A stretch of 64,000 nucleotides of DNA from Stutzerimonas chloritidismutans AW-1 (GTDB taxonomy: Bacteria > Pseudomonadota > Gammaproteobacteria > Pseudomonadales > Pseudomonadaceae), in NCBI RefSeq assembly GCF_000495915.1, contig NZ_AOFQ01000032.1, positions 1 to 64,000 of the forward strand. The letters run 5' to 3'. The position numbers and the translations under genes are program-made. How positions within the stretch are numbered: the stretch's first letter is position 1; every line of letters begins with the position of its first letter. The notes under the pieces are model-generated. The model saw only the letters and a program-made list of their open reading frames with translations, had not been told where the DNA came from and did not search any database. Positions 8,494-16,587 of the stretch are shown piece after piece.

Positions 8494-9407
8494 TGAACGC
8501 CGTCCGGCTGGTTCTGTCGCTGTGGCTGGCCCTGTGCTGCGCACTGGCGCAGGCGGACGTGGTCAAGGTGCGCGCCTTCGATGACATCATCGAATCCGGC
8601 GTGCTCAAGGTGGCGATGTACGAGAATTTCCCGCCGTACAGCTACCAGCAGGATGGCCAGCCGCGCGGTGTCGATGTGGAACTGGCGCGCAAGCTCGCCG
8701 AAGGGCTGGACCTGAAACTGGAAGTGCTGTGGGTAACGCCGGACGAAACCCTCGACGACGACCTGCGCAACTTCATCTGGAAGGGCCACTACCTGCGGCC
8801 TGGCGTGCTGGCAGACGTGATGCTGCGTGTGCCCTACGACCGCGAGTTCGCCTACAAGCGCAACGAGCTGGGTGAAGTGATCAACGAGCTGGTGGTGATG
8901 TTCGCGCCCTACCAGCGCGAGCGCTGGCAGACCGCGTATGACGACCGCCGCATCGACGAGGTGCCGAGCGTGGCGGTCTTTCAATATCACCCGATCGGCG
9001 TCGAAGTGGACAGCGTGCCATCGTTCTACCTGTCTTCGGTATTCGAGGGTCGACTGGCGAAGCACACCCACCACTACCCGAGCATCCGCGAGGCATTCGC
9101 TGCGCTGCAGCAGGGCGAGGTGGACGCCACCATGGCCATGCGCGCGGAGATCGAGTGGCTGCTCGAGCAGGCCGACGACAAGCACCTGAAACTCGCCGAG
9201 AACGCTTACCCGAACATGGGCAAGCAGGTATGGGATCTTGGCATGGCGGTGCATGAATCCAACCGGCAGCTGGCCTACGCGCTGGAAGAAGTGCTGGAGC
9301 CGCTGATTCTCGAAGGCGAGCTGGAAAAGCTCTACGCCAGCTACGGCTTGAGCTACGAGCTGCCCGGGTTGTACCAGGATGTGGAGAGCGACGTGGCCGG
9401 GCGCTGA
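8493..9407 (+). CDS. pedG: quinoprotein-associated periplasmic binding protein (PedG/MxaJ-like)
   Basis: A 304-residue exported protein. The signal peptide (MNAVRLVLSLWLALCCALAQA) precedes a family-3 solute-binding fold that begins VLKVAMYENFPPYSYQQDGQPRGVDVELARKLA. It belongs to the MxaJ/XoxJ/PedG group always found beside PQQ alcohol dehydrogenases. In that group the protein is thought to help activate the dehydrogenase or metal/cofactor loading rather than feed a transporter, and no permease or ATPase gene is nearby. The ATG at 8493 overlaps the pedF stop. Confidence 0.88.
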   Translation: MNAVRLVLSLWLALCCALAQADVVKVRAFDDIIESGVLKVAMYENFPPYSYQQDGQPRGVDVELARKLAEGLDLKLEVLWVTPDETLDDDLRNFIWKGHYLRPGVLADVMLRVPYDREFAYKRNELGEVINELVVMFAPYQRERWQTAYDDRRIDEVPSVAVFQYHPIGVEVDSVPSFYLSSVFEGRLAKHTHHYPSIREAFAALQQGEVDATMAMRAEIEWLLEQADDKHLKLAENAYPNMGKQVWDLGMAVHESNRQLAYALEEVLEPLILEGELEKLYASYGLSYELPGLYQDVESDVAGR

Positions 9408-9457
9408 CCGGTCGCGCCATGCCGATCCCGCTGCGGATCGCTGTTCGAGGAGTCGAC

Positions 9458-10204
9458 ATGAGCGTCCAAGTCTTGCTGCTGCTGATGGTCTTTCACGCCT
9501 CGGGCGCCCTGGCGGCCGAGGCCGACCCACTGCAGTCGGTAATGTGGGAATACCACCACAAGGGCTTGCTCAACAGCGAGCCCTATGTGTTCGACGAGCG
9601 CGTAAAGGTCCAGGTACCGCCATTCGCCGAGGACTCGCGACAGGTGCCGGTGCACATCGATGCCAGAGCCCTCGGTGACGAGGTGGTGCGTATCGAGGCC
9701 TGGGCCGACCTCAATCCCATTCCACGTATTTTCACCTTCACGCCCGGCGAGCAGGTCGTGCCGCTGGTCGCCATCCGCATACGCGTGGAACAGGCAACAC
9801 CGATCCGTGCGGCGGTGCTGACCCGTGATGGCGTCTGGCACATCGGTTCGGCCAAGGTCGATGCTGCCGGTGGCGGCTGTACGGCGCCGAGCGTGGTGCG
9901 TGCCCAGCCAGGCTGGGAAGACCGCCTCGGTGAGGTCATCGGTGGGCGCTTCGCCCGCGGCGATTTCAGTCGTTTGCGCCTGCAGGTCTCCCATCCGATG
10001 GATAACGGCCTGGTCGGCGGCATTCCCGAATTCTTTCTCAACCAGGCCGAGTTGCGCGATGCCGACGGTCAGGTCCTGGCGAAGCTGGAACTGTATCCGG
10101 CGGTCGCCGAAAACCCGAGTCTGAGCCTGGAAGTGAAGGGCGCGCAGGACCCCCGCCTGTGGCTGCGTGACAACAACGGCAACGAGTTCGAAGCCGCGCT
10201 CTGA
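9458..10204 (+). CDS. quinoprotein-dehydrogenase-associated SoxYZ-like carrier protein
   Basis: A 248-residue exported protein (signal peptide ending SGALA). The N-terminal half resembles SoxY, with the segment DARALGDEVVRIEAWADLNPIPRIFTF and a conserved cysteine in GGGCTAPS. The C-terminal half resembles SoxZ (HPMDNGL, then FFLNQAELRDADG). In sulfur oxidation SoxY carries intermediates on a C-terminal GGCG cysteine; here the Cys is internal between the two modules. The family is known as a partner of PQQ dehydrogenases and of the metallohydrolase encoded next, and its chemistry is unproven. Start 9458 follows an AGGAG (CGAGGAGTCGAC). Confidence 0.85.
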   Translation: MSVQVLLLLMVFHASGALAAEADPLQSVMWEYHHKGLLNSEPYVFDERVKVQVPPFAEDSRQVPVHIDARALGDEVVRIEAWADLNPIPRIFTFTPGEQVVPLVAIRIRVEQATPIRAAVLTRDGVWHIGSAKVDAAGGGCTAPSVVRAQPGWEDRLGEVIGGRFARGDFSRLRLQVSHPMDNGLVGGIPEFFLNQAELRDADGQVLAKLELYPAVAENPSLSLEVKGAQDPRLWLRDNNGNEFEAAL

Positions 10205-10257
10205 GCTGACCAGCCCGCGTTTTCTCCGAGAGCCAGCAACCAAGCCAAGGAGGCGTC

Positions 10258-11187
10258 ATGCGCCTGTTGCTCCTGATGTTCGCGTTCTGTCTGACCCTGC
10301 CCGCATACGCCGAGCTGCGTTACACGCTGCAGCCGCGGCAGATTGCCGATGACGTGTGGCTGCTGGAAGGCTCGACGGACAACTTCGACAAGGCCAACGG
10401 CGGCAATATCGTCAACACCGGCTTCATCGTCACCGCGGCCGGTGTGGTGGTGATCGACAGCGGCCCGTCGCGGCGTTATGGCGAGGCGATGCGCGCGGCC
10501 ATCGCTAGCGTTACCGATCGCCCGGTCATCAAGCTGCTGCTGACCCATCATCACCCCGACCATGTACTGGGCAACCAGGCCTTTGCCGACGTGCCCATCG
10601 CTGCGCTCGCTGGCACGACCGATCTGTTGCGCGAGCAGGGCAACGCCATGGCCGAGAACATGTACCGCCTGGTTGGTGACTGGATGCGCGGTACGGAAGT
10701 GGTGCTGCCATCCGAGACCCTGGCGCCCGGCACGCTGGAAATCGGCGGGCGTTCCCTGCGTCTGCTGGCGTTGCGTGGTCATACCGGGGCCGATCTGGCC
10801 ATTCTCGACGAACGCAGCGGCGTGCTCTTCGCCGGCGACATCCTGTTCTACCAGCGCGCGCTGACCACGCCCAACAGTCCAGGCCTGGATGTCTGGCTGG
10901 AGGATCTGGATACGCTCGAGGCATTGCCCTGGAAGCGCTTGGTCGCCGGCCACGGCCCGGTGGCCGATGATGCCGCGCCGTTCGTGCAGATGCGCGACTA
11001 CCTCGGCTGGCTGGACGGCCTGCTGCGTGAAGCCGCCAGTGGCGGAGCGGACATGAACGAGGTGATCCAGAGCCCGATCCCCGAGCGCTTCGCCGGCATC
11101 AGTTTGACCCGCTACGAGCTGATCCGGAGCGTCAGCCATCTGTATCCGCGTTACGAAGCGATGGCGCTGCAGCGCGTCGACGAGTGA
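10258..11187 (+). CDS. quinoprotein relay-system metallo-beta-lactamase-fold hydrolase
   Basis: A 309-residue exported metallo-beta-lactamase-fold protein (signal peptide MRLLLLMFAFCLTLPAYA). The zinc motif THHHPDH gives H97, H99, D101 and H102, followed later by GHTGAD, FAGDILF (bridging Asp) and AGHGPV. It follows the SoxYZ-like gene with a strong AAGGAGG site. This pairing, called a quinoprotein relay system in family databases, occurs in PQQ-dehydrogenase loci of proteobacteria. The substrate is unknown; a thioester-like bond on the SoxYZ-like cysteine would be a reasonable candidate, as an inference. Confidence 0.88.
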   Translation: MRLLLLMFAFCLTLPAYAELRYTLQPRQIADDVWLLEGSTDNFDKANGGNIVNTGFIVTAAGVVVIDSGPSRRYGEAMRAAIASVTDRPVIKLLLTHHHPDHVLGNQAFADVPIAALAGTTDLLREQGNAMAENMYRLVGDWMRGTEVVLPSETLAPGTLEIGGRSLRLLALRGHTGADLAILDERSGVLFAGDILFYQRALTTPNSPGLDVWLEDLDTLEALPWKRLVAGHGPVADDAAPFVQMRDYLGWLDGLLREAASGGADMNEVIQSPIPERFAGISLTRYELIRSVSHLYPRYEAMALQRVDE

Positions 11188-11208
11188 AGGCGCGCCCGCG
11201 GCGCGCCT
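11188..11208. terminator. stem-loop between convergent genes
   Basis: Perfect 8-bp stem AGGCGCGC / GCGCGCCT with a 5-nt loop lies right after the metallohydrolase stop and before the end of the opposing gene. It has no T-tract on either side. Confidence 0.4.
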
Positions 11209-11239
11209 ATTGGTGTTCCACTCCAGTCGCTGCATCCGG

Positions 11240-12478
11240 TCACTGCAGCTGTAGCTGATCACCGCGCTCCTGCTGCCAGTCGTCCAGGCTAGGCGCGGCT
11301 TCCTCGCCATCCATGCGATGGATAATGGTGAAGTAGTCCTGCTTGAAGCGATCCTGCATGATCTCGCTGCGATCGCGCACCCGAACCGCGTAGATGCTCT
11401 GGACGTTCTGGTGGTCGAAGTCGCGCCAGTACTGCTCGTCCTTCAACAGGCTGTAGCGATGGTTCTCCAGCGCGGTGATAACGGCTTCGCTATCCAGTCG
11501 GCCCGCCCGCCGCACGGCATCGGCCCATTGCTGGACGATGCCGTAGGCCGACGCCGCGGTGCTGCCGGGGTAGGCCTGATGCAAGGCAATATAGCGCTCG
11601 ACGAACGCCTGACCGGTTTCGCTTTTTTCTCGCTGCGGTACCCGCCAGGTCCAGGCTTCGGTGCCGATCACGTTTTCCATCACCAGCGGTCCGGCTTGCT
11701 CGACGATGCTCTGGTTGAGGTTGGGCGCGATGATCTGCATGCGCTTGCCCAGCTCCAGGGTGTGCGCCAGGCGCATGGTCTGCACCAGATCCTGGCCGAG
11801 CAGAACGATCACCAGCACATCCGCATCACTGGCGGCAGCCTTCTGCAGTGCGCTCAGGTAGTCATCTCGGCGGGCACCTCGCGCGGCGATCTTCGAGTAG
11901 CCGTGGCGTGCGCGGTCGCGGCTCTTGGTCGCTTCACGCAGGGCCTGCTCCATGCTGTGGCCCCAGGCATCGTCGAGGCTGATGTAGTGGTAGCGGCGGT
12001 TGGGCATGTGCCAGCTCAGGTATTCGCCGAGTACCCGGGCGCTCATCCAGGCACTGTTGGATTCGCGGAATAGATGCCGATGGCCGTCTCGTCCGGTGAT
12101 CTCGTTGGCGTAGCCGAGGGTGGGGAAGTACAGCAGTCCGAGTTCGCGTGCGCGCTGGCCGGCGCTCATCGCCTCTTCGCTGTTGGCGCCGCCGAAGATC
12201 ATCGCTGCGCCCTGTTTGGCGAAACGGTCGACGTTGGCACGCGCCTTTTCCGCGCGCGCGGCCGAATTCAGGCTGACCAGCTCCAGGCGTCGGCCCAACA
12301 AACCACCACCCTGGTTGATCTGGTCGACGGCAAGCAGGGCGCCACGGCGTAGCTCCAGACCTTCGGACTTGTAGTTGCCGGTGCTCGGGTAGTTGAGACC
12401 CAGACGGATCGGTTCGGCCGCGTGGGCGCTTTGTAGTGTGAAGACGAGGAAGGCGATGATCAGGGTAGGGCGAAGCAT
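11240..12478 (-). CDS. orphan type-I periplasmic binding protein (branched-chain amino acid/urea type)
   Basis: A 412-residue exported protein. The signal peptide (MLRPTLIIAFLVFTLQSAHA) is followed by the Leu/Ile/Val-binding-type start IRLGLNYPSTGNYKSEGLELRRGALLAVDQINQGGGLLGR and the typical FGGANSEEAMSAGQRARELG. No permease or ATPase genes accompany it. It sits on the opposite strand between the hydrolase and pedH genes, where the P. putida ped cluster, as I recall it, has none. Similar binding proteins belong to PQQ-alcohol loci, so it may sense or deliver a ligand for this system. Start 12478 follows AAGGAT; upstream in-frame Mets precede a non-signal sequence. Confidence 0.82.
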   Translation of the reverse strand: MLRPTLIIAFLVFTLQSAHAAEPIRLGLNYPSTGNYKSEGLELRRGALLAVDQINQGGGLLGRRLELVSLNSAARAEKARANVDRFAKQGAAMIFGGANSEEAMSAGQRARELGLLYFPTLGYANEITGRDGHRHLFRESNSAWMSARVLGEYLSWHMPNRRYHYISLDDAWGHSMEQALREATKSRDRARHGYSKIAARGARRDDYLSALQKAAASDADVLVIVLLGQDLVQTMRLAHTLELGKRMQIIAPNLNQSIVEQAGPLVMENVIGTEAWTWRVPQREKSETGQAFVERYIALHQAYPGSTAASAYGIVQQWADAVRRAGRLDSEAVITALENHRYSLLKDEQYWRDFDHQNVQSIYAVRVRDRSEIMQDRFKQDYFTIIHRMDGEEAAPSLDDWQQERGDQLQLQ

Positions 12479-12632
12479 AGCTCTTATCCTTCTGAGCGAG
12501 GGGGCATCCGTTTTAGGGGGTAGGGTGGGCCCGGCGGAATTGTCTTTTCCGGCCGAATAGGTGCGACTTTCGGTGCCGCCCGGCATTGGAAGCGGGCGGA
12601 ATCACGCGTCTTTCGTGGCCTGCGGCGGCGTA

Positions 12633-12650
12633 TTGCTACCAAGGGAGGAG
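12633..12650 (+). promoter_or_regulatory. TTGCTACCAAGGGAGGAG element upstream of pedH
   Basis: TTGCTACC (12633-12640) overlaps TACCAAGGGAGGAG (12637-12650). Both occur in the pedE-pedF intergenic region, and the 14-mer is identical. It is placed 107 bases before pedH. Candidate activator binding site. Confidence 0.6.
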
Positions 12651-12710
12651 GAAAATCGGCACTGCGGGCAATTGTTGGCGAGGCGGTGCAAACCAAGAAT
12701 CACCCACAGA

Positions 12711-12727
12711 CCGGGAAAATTTCCCGG
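12711..12727. promoter_or_regulatory. inverted repeat CCGGGAAA-A-TTTCCCGG upstream of pedH
   Basis: Perfect 8-bp inverted repeat around a single base, ending 30 bases before the pedH start. Its core CGGGAA-N3-TTCCCG matches the repeat before pedE. It is an operator candidate, or a leader hairpin if transcription starts upstream. Confidence 0.6.
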
Positions 12728-12757
12728 CATAACAATGAACCCGCAGAGGTAGCCGCA

Positions 12758-14533
12758 ATGAAGCACACCGGTCTTCGCAAGCCCTTCGCCTTGACGGCGC
12801 TATGCGCCGCGGTGGCGATGTCCAGCCTGCACGCCTGGGCCGTAACCGACCAGGAAATCCTCAACGACGCCAAATCCACCGATCAGATCGTCACCAACGG
12901 TCTGGGTTTGCAGGGCCAGCGCTACAGCACGCTGGACACGTTGAACACCAATAACATCAATCAGTTGCGACCGGTTTGGGGCTTCTCTCTGGGCGGTGAA
13001 AAGCAGCGCGGTCAGGAAGCGCAGCCGCTGATCAAGGACGGCGTGATGTACATCACCGGCTCCTACTCGCGTGTATATGCACTGGACGCCCGTACCGGCA
13101 AGGAACTTTGGCAGTACGATGCCCGCCTGCCCGACGGCATCATGCCGTGCTGTGACGTGATCAACCGTGGTGTCGCGCTGTATGGCGATCTGGTGATCTT
13201 CGGCACCCTGGATGCCAAGCTGGTCGCCCTGAACAAGGACACCGGCAAGGTGGTCTGGAAGAAGACTGTCGCCGACTACAAGGCCGGTTACTCGCTGACC
13301 GCCGCACCGCTGGTAGTCAACGGCAAGCTGATCACCGGTGTTTCCGGTGGTGAATTCGGCGTGGTCGGCAAGATCGAAGCCTACGACGCGAAGAACGGTG
13401 AACTGCTGTGGACCCGTCCGACCGTGGAAGGCCACATGGGTTACGTCTGGAAGGACGGCAAGAAGGTCGAGAGCGGCATCTCCGGCGGCGAAGCCGGCAA
13501 GACCTGGCCGGGCGACCTGTGGAAGACCGGCGGTGCAGCTCCATGGCTGGGCGGCTACTACGATCCGGACACCGACTCGCTGCTGTTCGGTACCGGTAAC
13601 CCGGCGCCGTGGAACTCGCACCTGCGCCCTGGCGACAACCTGTACTCGTCCTCGCGTCTGGCGCTGGACCCGAATGACGGCTCGATCAAGTGGCACTTCC
13701 AGTCCACCCCGCATGACGGCTGGGACTTCGACGGTGTCAACGAGCTGATCTCCTTCGACTACAAGGACGGCGGCAAGACCATCAAGGCTGCCGGCACCGC
13801 AGACCGTAACGGCTTCTTCTACGTGCTCGATCGCACCAACGGCAAGTTCATCCGTGGCTTCCCGTTCGTTGACAAGATCACCTGGGCCAAGGGCCTGGAC
13901 AAGGCTGGCCGTCCGATCTATGACGAAGCCCACCGCCCGGGCAACCCTGCCGACGCGGACAAGGGCAAGTCGGTGTTCGTCGCACCGTCCTTCCTCGGTG
14001 GCAAGAACTGGATGCCAATGGCCTACAGCCAGGACACCGGCCTGTTCTACGTGCCGTCCAACGAGTGGGGCATGGACATCTGGAACGAAGGCGTATCCTA
14101 CAAGAAGGGTGCCGCCTACCTGGGTGCCGGCTTCACCATCAAGCCGCTCAACGACGACTTCATCGGAGTGCTGCGCGCAATCGATCCGAAGACCGGCAAG
14201 GAAGTGTGGCGCTACAACAACTACGCTCCGCTGTGGGGCGGCGTGTTGGCCACCAAGGGCAATCTGGTGTTCACCGGCAACCCTGAGGGCTACCTGATGG
14301 CCTTCGACGCCAAGACCGGCAAGAAGGTCTACGAGTTCAACACCGGCTCGGGCGTCATCGGTTCTCCGGTCACCTGGGAAATGGATGGCGAGCAGTACGT
14401 TTCCGTTCTCTCCGGCTGGGGTGGTGCGGTACCGCTGTGGGGCGGCGAGGTCGCCAAGCGCGTGAAGGACTTCAACCAGGGCGGTATGGTCTGGACCTTC
14501 AAGCTGCCGAAGGATCTGGTCGCCAAGCGCTGA
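12758..14533 (+). CDS. pedH: lanthanide-type PQQ-dependent alcohol dehydrogenase (PedH)
   Basis: A 591-residue periplasmic quinoprotein alcohol dehydrogenase. The start at 12758 gives a signal peptide ending SSLHAWA. Repeated tryptophan-docking motifs and the vicinal disulfide PCCDV are present. The metal site is E199 (SGGEFG), N281 (GTGNPAPWN), catalytic D323 and, two residues on, D325 in WDFDG. The additional Asp is the diagnostic residue of lanthanide-dependent enzymes (XoxF, ExaF, PedH), which use La-Nd ions with PQQ. The paralogue at 5875-7746 has Ser in this position. Expected substrates are ethanol, 2-phenylethanol and other primary alcohols and aldehydes, with electrons passed to PedF. 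Shared upstream motifs suggest co-regulation with pedE. Confidence 0.95.
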   Translation: MKHTGLRKPFALTALCAAVAMSSLHAWAVTDQEILNDAKSTDQIVTNGLGLQGQRYSTLDTLNTNNINQLRPVWGFSLGGEKQRGQEAQPLIKDGVMYITGSYSRVYALDARTGKELWQYDARLPDGIMPCCDVINRGVALYGDLVIFGTLDAKLVALNKDTGKVVWKKTVADYKAGYSLTAAPLVVNGKLITGVSGGEFGVVGKIEAYDAKNGELLWTRPTVEGHMGYVWKDGKKVESGISGGEAGKTWPGDLWKTGGAAPWLGGYYDPDTDSLLFGTGNPAPWNSHLRPGDNLYSSSRLALDPNDGSIKWHFQSTPHDGWDFDGVNELISFDYKDGGKTIKAAGTADRNGFFYVLDRTNGKFIRGFPFVDKITWAKGLDKAGRPIYDEAHRPGNPADADKGKSVFVAPSFLGGKNWMPMAYSQDTGLFYVPSNEWGMDIWNEGVSYKKGAAYLGAGFTIKPLNDDFIGVLRAIDPKTGKEVWRYNNYAPLWGGVLATKGNLVFTGNPEGYLMAFDAKTGKKVYEFNTGSGVIGSPVTWEMDGEQYVSVLSGWGGAVPLWGGEVAKRVKDFNQGGMVWTFKLPKDLVAKR

Positions 14534-14550
14534 TCAGCCTGCGTGACGCA

Positions 14551-14608
14551 AACCCGGCGACCGTCGGGTTTGTGCAAACAGAACCCCGGTCGTCATGGTC
14601 GGGGTTTT
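14551..14608 (+). terminator. tandem stem-loops after pedH
   Basis: First hairpin AACCCG / CGGGTT (14551-14556, 14565-14570). The second, AACCCCG / CGGGGTT (14582-14588, 14600-14606), is followed by TTTTG. The second has the form of an intrinsic terminator for pedH. Confidence 0.75.
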
Positions 14609-14635
14609 GTCGTTCTGGCGCCATGCAAAGGCAGC

Positions 14636-15565
14636 TCATGCCTGGCGATAGGCGCTGGGGGTAACGCCCACCTCGCGGCGGAATACCTGGGAGAAGTGGC
14701 TCGGGCTCGAATAACCCACTTCCAGCCCGATATCGATGACGCTGCGCTGCGTTTCGATCAGCAGCCGACGCGCCCGCGCCATGCGCAGGCCGATGAAATA
14801 CTGCGACGGCGAAAGCCCGGTCGCGCGCTTGAACATCCGGCTGAAGTGGTACTCGCTCAGCTCGGCGGCTCGGGCCAGCTGCGCAAGGCTGAAATCGTCG
14901 GCCAACTGCGCATCCATCGCCTCGATGACCCGGCGCAGCTTGTAAGCCGGCAAGGCGTTGCTGCGGCGGACGACCTCTTGCCGATCCCGATAGTGACGCA
15001 CGAGATGCACGGCAAGTGCCTGGGCCAGGCCGCGAACGTATAGCAGGCTGGGGTGGCGCTGGTCGATCAGCTCGTGGTGCAGCTTCTCCATCAACCAGCG
15101 AACCGTGTCGTCCTGAGCGCCGGAGACATCCCGCAAGGCAACCGCTGTGCTCTGCGGCCCAAGCAGTTCCCGGGCGGCCTGGTCGATGAGCGGCAGGCCG
15201 AGATACAGGTGCATCACCTCGAAGCGCTCACCTTCCAGCGTCTGCCAGCGCATCTCGTAGGGCTCGTGGGTATCGGTCAGGAAGAAATCGCCGGCCCTGA
15301 CGGTGGCCGCGTTCCATTGCCCAGCCAGTGCACGTTCCTCGACTCGTGCCGCACCGCCCAGTACCAGCACCAGCAGCGGCTCCAACACTGCCGGTACCTG
15401 TATCGGCTCGACGATCGTGCGATGGCTGAACAGCTGCACCACCACGTCCTGCATCGGTGGCTGCTGTGCGGTCGCGCGCGCTTCACCAGGCAGGTAATGG
15501 CTCATCGACTGCGGGCTGGTTTGCCCCGCATGGGGCCGTGGCGGGGCTTGTGATGGCCGCGGCAT
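14636..15565 (-). CDS. AraC-family transcriptional regulator
   Basis: A 309-residue protein. The N-terminal sensing domain (about 40-180) is cupin-like. The C-terminal AraC DNA-binding region has two helix-turn-helix units (FSLAQLARAAELSEYHFSRMFKRATGLSPSQY and the conserved VIDIGLEVGYSSPSHFSQVFRREVGVTPSAYR). It is divergent from a short-chain dehydrogenase gene across 190 bases, so that gene is its most likely target; a link to the alcohol dehydrogenases is possible but not shown. A second start, MSHYLPGE, lies 60 bases inside. Confidence 0.88.
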   Translation of the reverse strand: MPRPSQAPPRPHAGQTSPQSMSHYLPGEARATAQQPPMQDVVVQLFSHRTIVEPIQVPAVLEPLLVLVLGGAARVEERALAGQWNAATVRAGDFFLTDTHEPYEMRWQTLEGERFEVMHLYLGLPLIDQAARELLGPQSTAVALRDVSGAQDDTVRWLMEKLHHELIDQRHPSLLYVRGLAQALAVHLVRHYRDRQEVVRRSNALPAYKLRRVIEAMDAQLADDFSLAQLARAAELSEYHFSRMFKRATGLSPSQYFIGLRMARARRLLIETQRSVIDIGLEVGYSSPSHFSQVFRREVGVTPSAYRQA

Positions 15566-15755
15566 GGCGTGCTCCTGGGAAGAATTTGAAAGCGTTCAGC
15601 GCCGAAGGTTAGCGCAGGACCCTGCGCGCCGGCAGATCACTGCTGCGCGCAAAACCGCAACAGCCAGCGCAAGCGTGCGAAAGCCCGGCCTCCGGCGATG
15701 GGAGACAGTTAACCCATCGCGCCTCGTGGCGCAGCCCGAAAGAAAGGAGAGCACC

Positions 15756-16520
15756 ATGACTGATTCGAACCACACCGTCGTTCAGGAAGTTGCAGGCAAG
15801 GTCGCGCTGGTCACCGGCGCCGCAAGCGGCATCGGCAGGGCGATCGCCTTGTTGTTGCACGATCGGGGCGCCAAGGTCATCGCCGAAGACATCAATCCGG
15901 CTGTCGAGGAGCTCGCTCGTCCGGGACTTGTGCCGCTGCTGGCGGACATTACCAAGGATGGCGCAGCCGAACGTGCGGTCGGCCTGGCCATCGAGCATTT
16001 CGGCCGGCTGGATATCCTGGTCAACAACGCCGGCATCATCATCAACAAGCAGGTGGTGGACATGAGCCGCGAGGATTGGGAGCGCATCCAGGCGGTCAAT
16101 GCCACGGCGGCGTTCCTGCATTGTCGCGAAGCGGTCAAGGCGATGATGCCCAACCGCTCAGGGGCGATCGTCAACATCGCTTCCTACGCGTCCTATTTCG
16201 CCTTCCCGACCATCGCCGCGTACACGGCCTCGAAAGGCGCGCTGGCCCAGCTGACCCGCACACTGGCGCTGGAGGCGATCGAGCATGGCATCCGGGTCAA
16301 CGCCATCGGCGTAGGCGATGTGGTGACCAACATCCTCAACGACGTGGTCGAGGACGGCCCGGGCTTTCTTGCCCAGCATGGCGAAGCCGCACCCATCGGG
16401 CGCGCGGCGCAACCGGAGGAGATCGCCGAGATCGTCGCCTTTCTCGCCTCGGAGCGGGCCAGCTTCATGGTGGGCTCGGTGGTCATGGCTGATGGCGGCA
16501 TGACGGTTACGGCCGGCTGA
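15756..16520 (+). CDS. short-chain dehydrogenase/reductase (SDR)
   Basis: A 254-residue classical SDR. It has the NAD(P) motif TGAASGIG, the NNAG motif (90-93), and the catalytic triad S143, Y156 and K160 (YTASK), with a C-terminal GSVVMADGG. The start at 15756 follows AAAGGAGA. An acidic residue after beta-2 (AEDIN) suggests NAD(H) preference. The divergent AraC gene probably controls it. It sits where P. putida carries an aldehyde dehydrogenase (pedI) after pedH, so it may act on an alcohol or aldehyde from the same pathway; substrate unknown. Confidence 0.88.
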   Translation: MTDSNHTVVQEVAGKVALVTGAASGIGRAIALLLHDRGAKVIAEDINPAVEELARPGLVPLLADITKDGAAERAVGLAIEHFGRLDILVNNAGIIINKQVVDMSREDWERIQAVNATAAFLHCREAVKAMMPNRSGAIVNIASYASYFAFPTIAAYTASKGALAQLTRTLALEAIEHGIRVNAIGVGDVVTNILNDVVEDGPGFLAQHGEAAPIGRAAQPEEIAEIVAFLASERASFMVGSVVMADGGMTVTAG

Positions 16521-16532
16521 GCCGCTGCGCAG

Positions 16533-16562
16533 AAAAACGAACCCCGCCAGCAGGCGGGGTTC
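16533..16562 (-). terminator. intrinsic terminator of fabI (also stops the SDR transcript)
   Basis: Ten-bp stem GAACCCCGCC / GGCGGGGTTC (16539-16548, 16553-16562) with a 4-nt loop. On the minus strand it is followed by GTTTTTCT, the U-tract expected downstream of fabI. Confidence 0.85.
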
Positions 16563-16587
16563 GGTGCTTACGTAGACGGGCGCGGGA

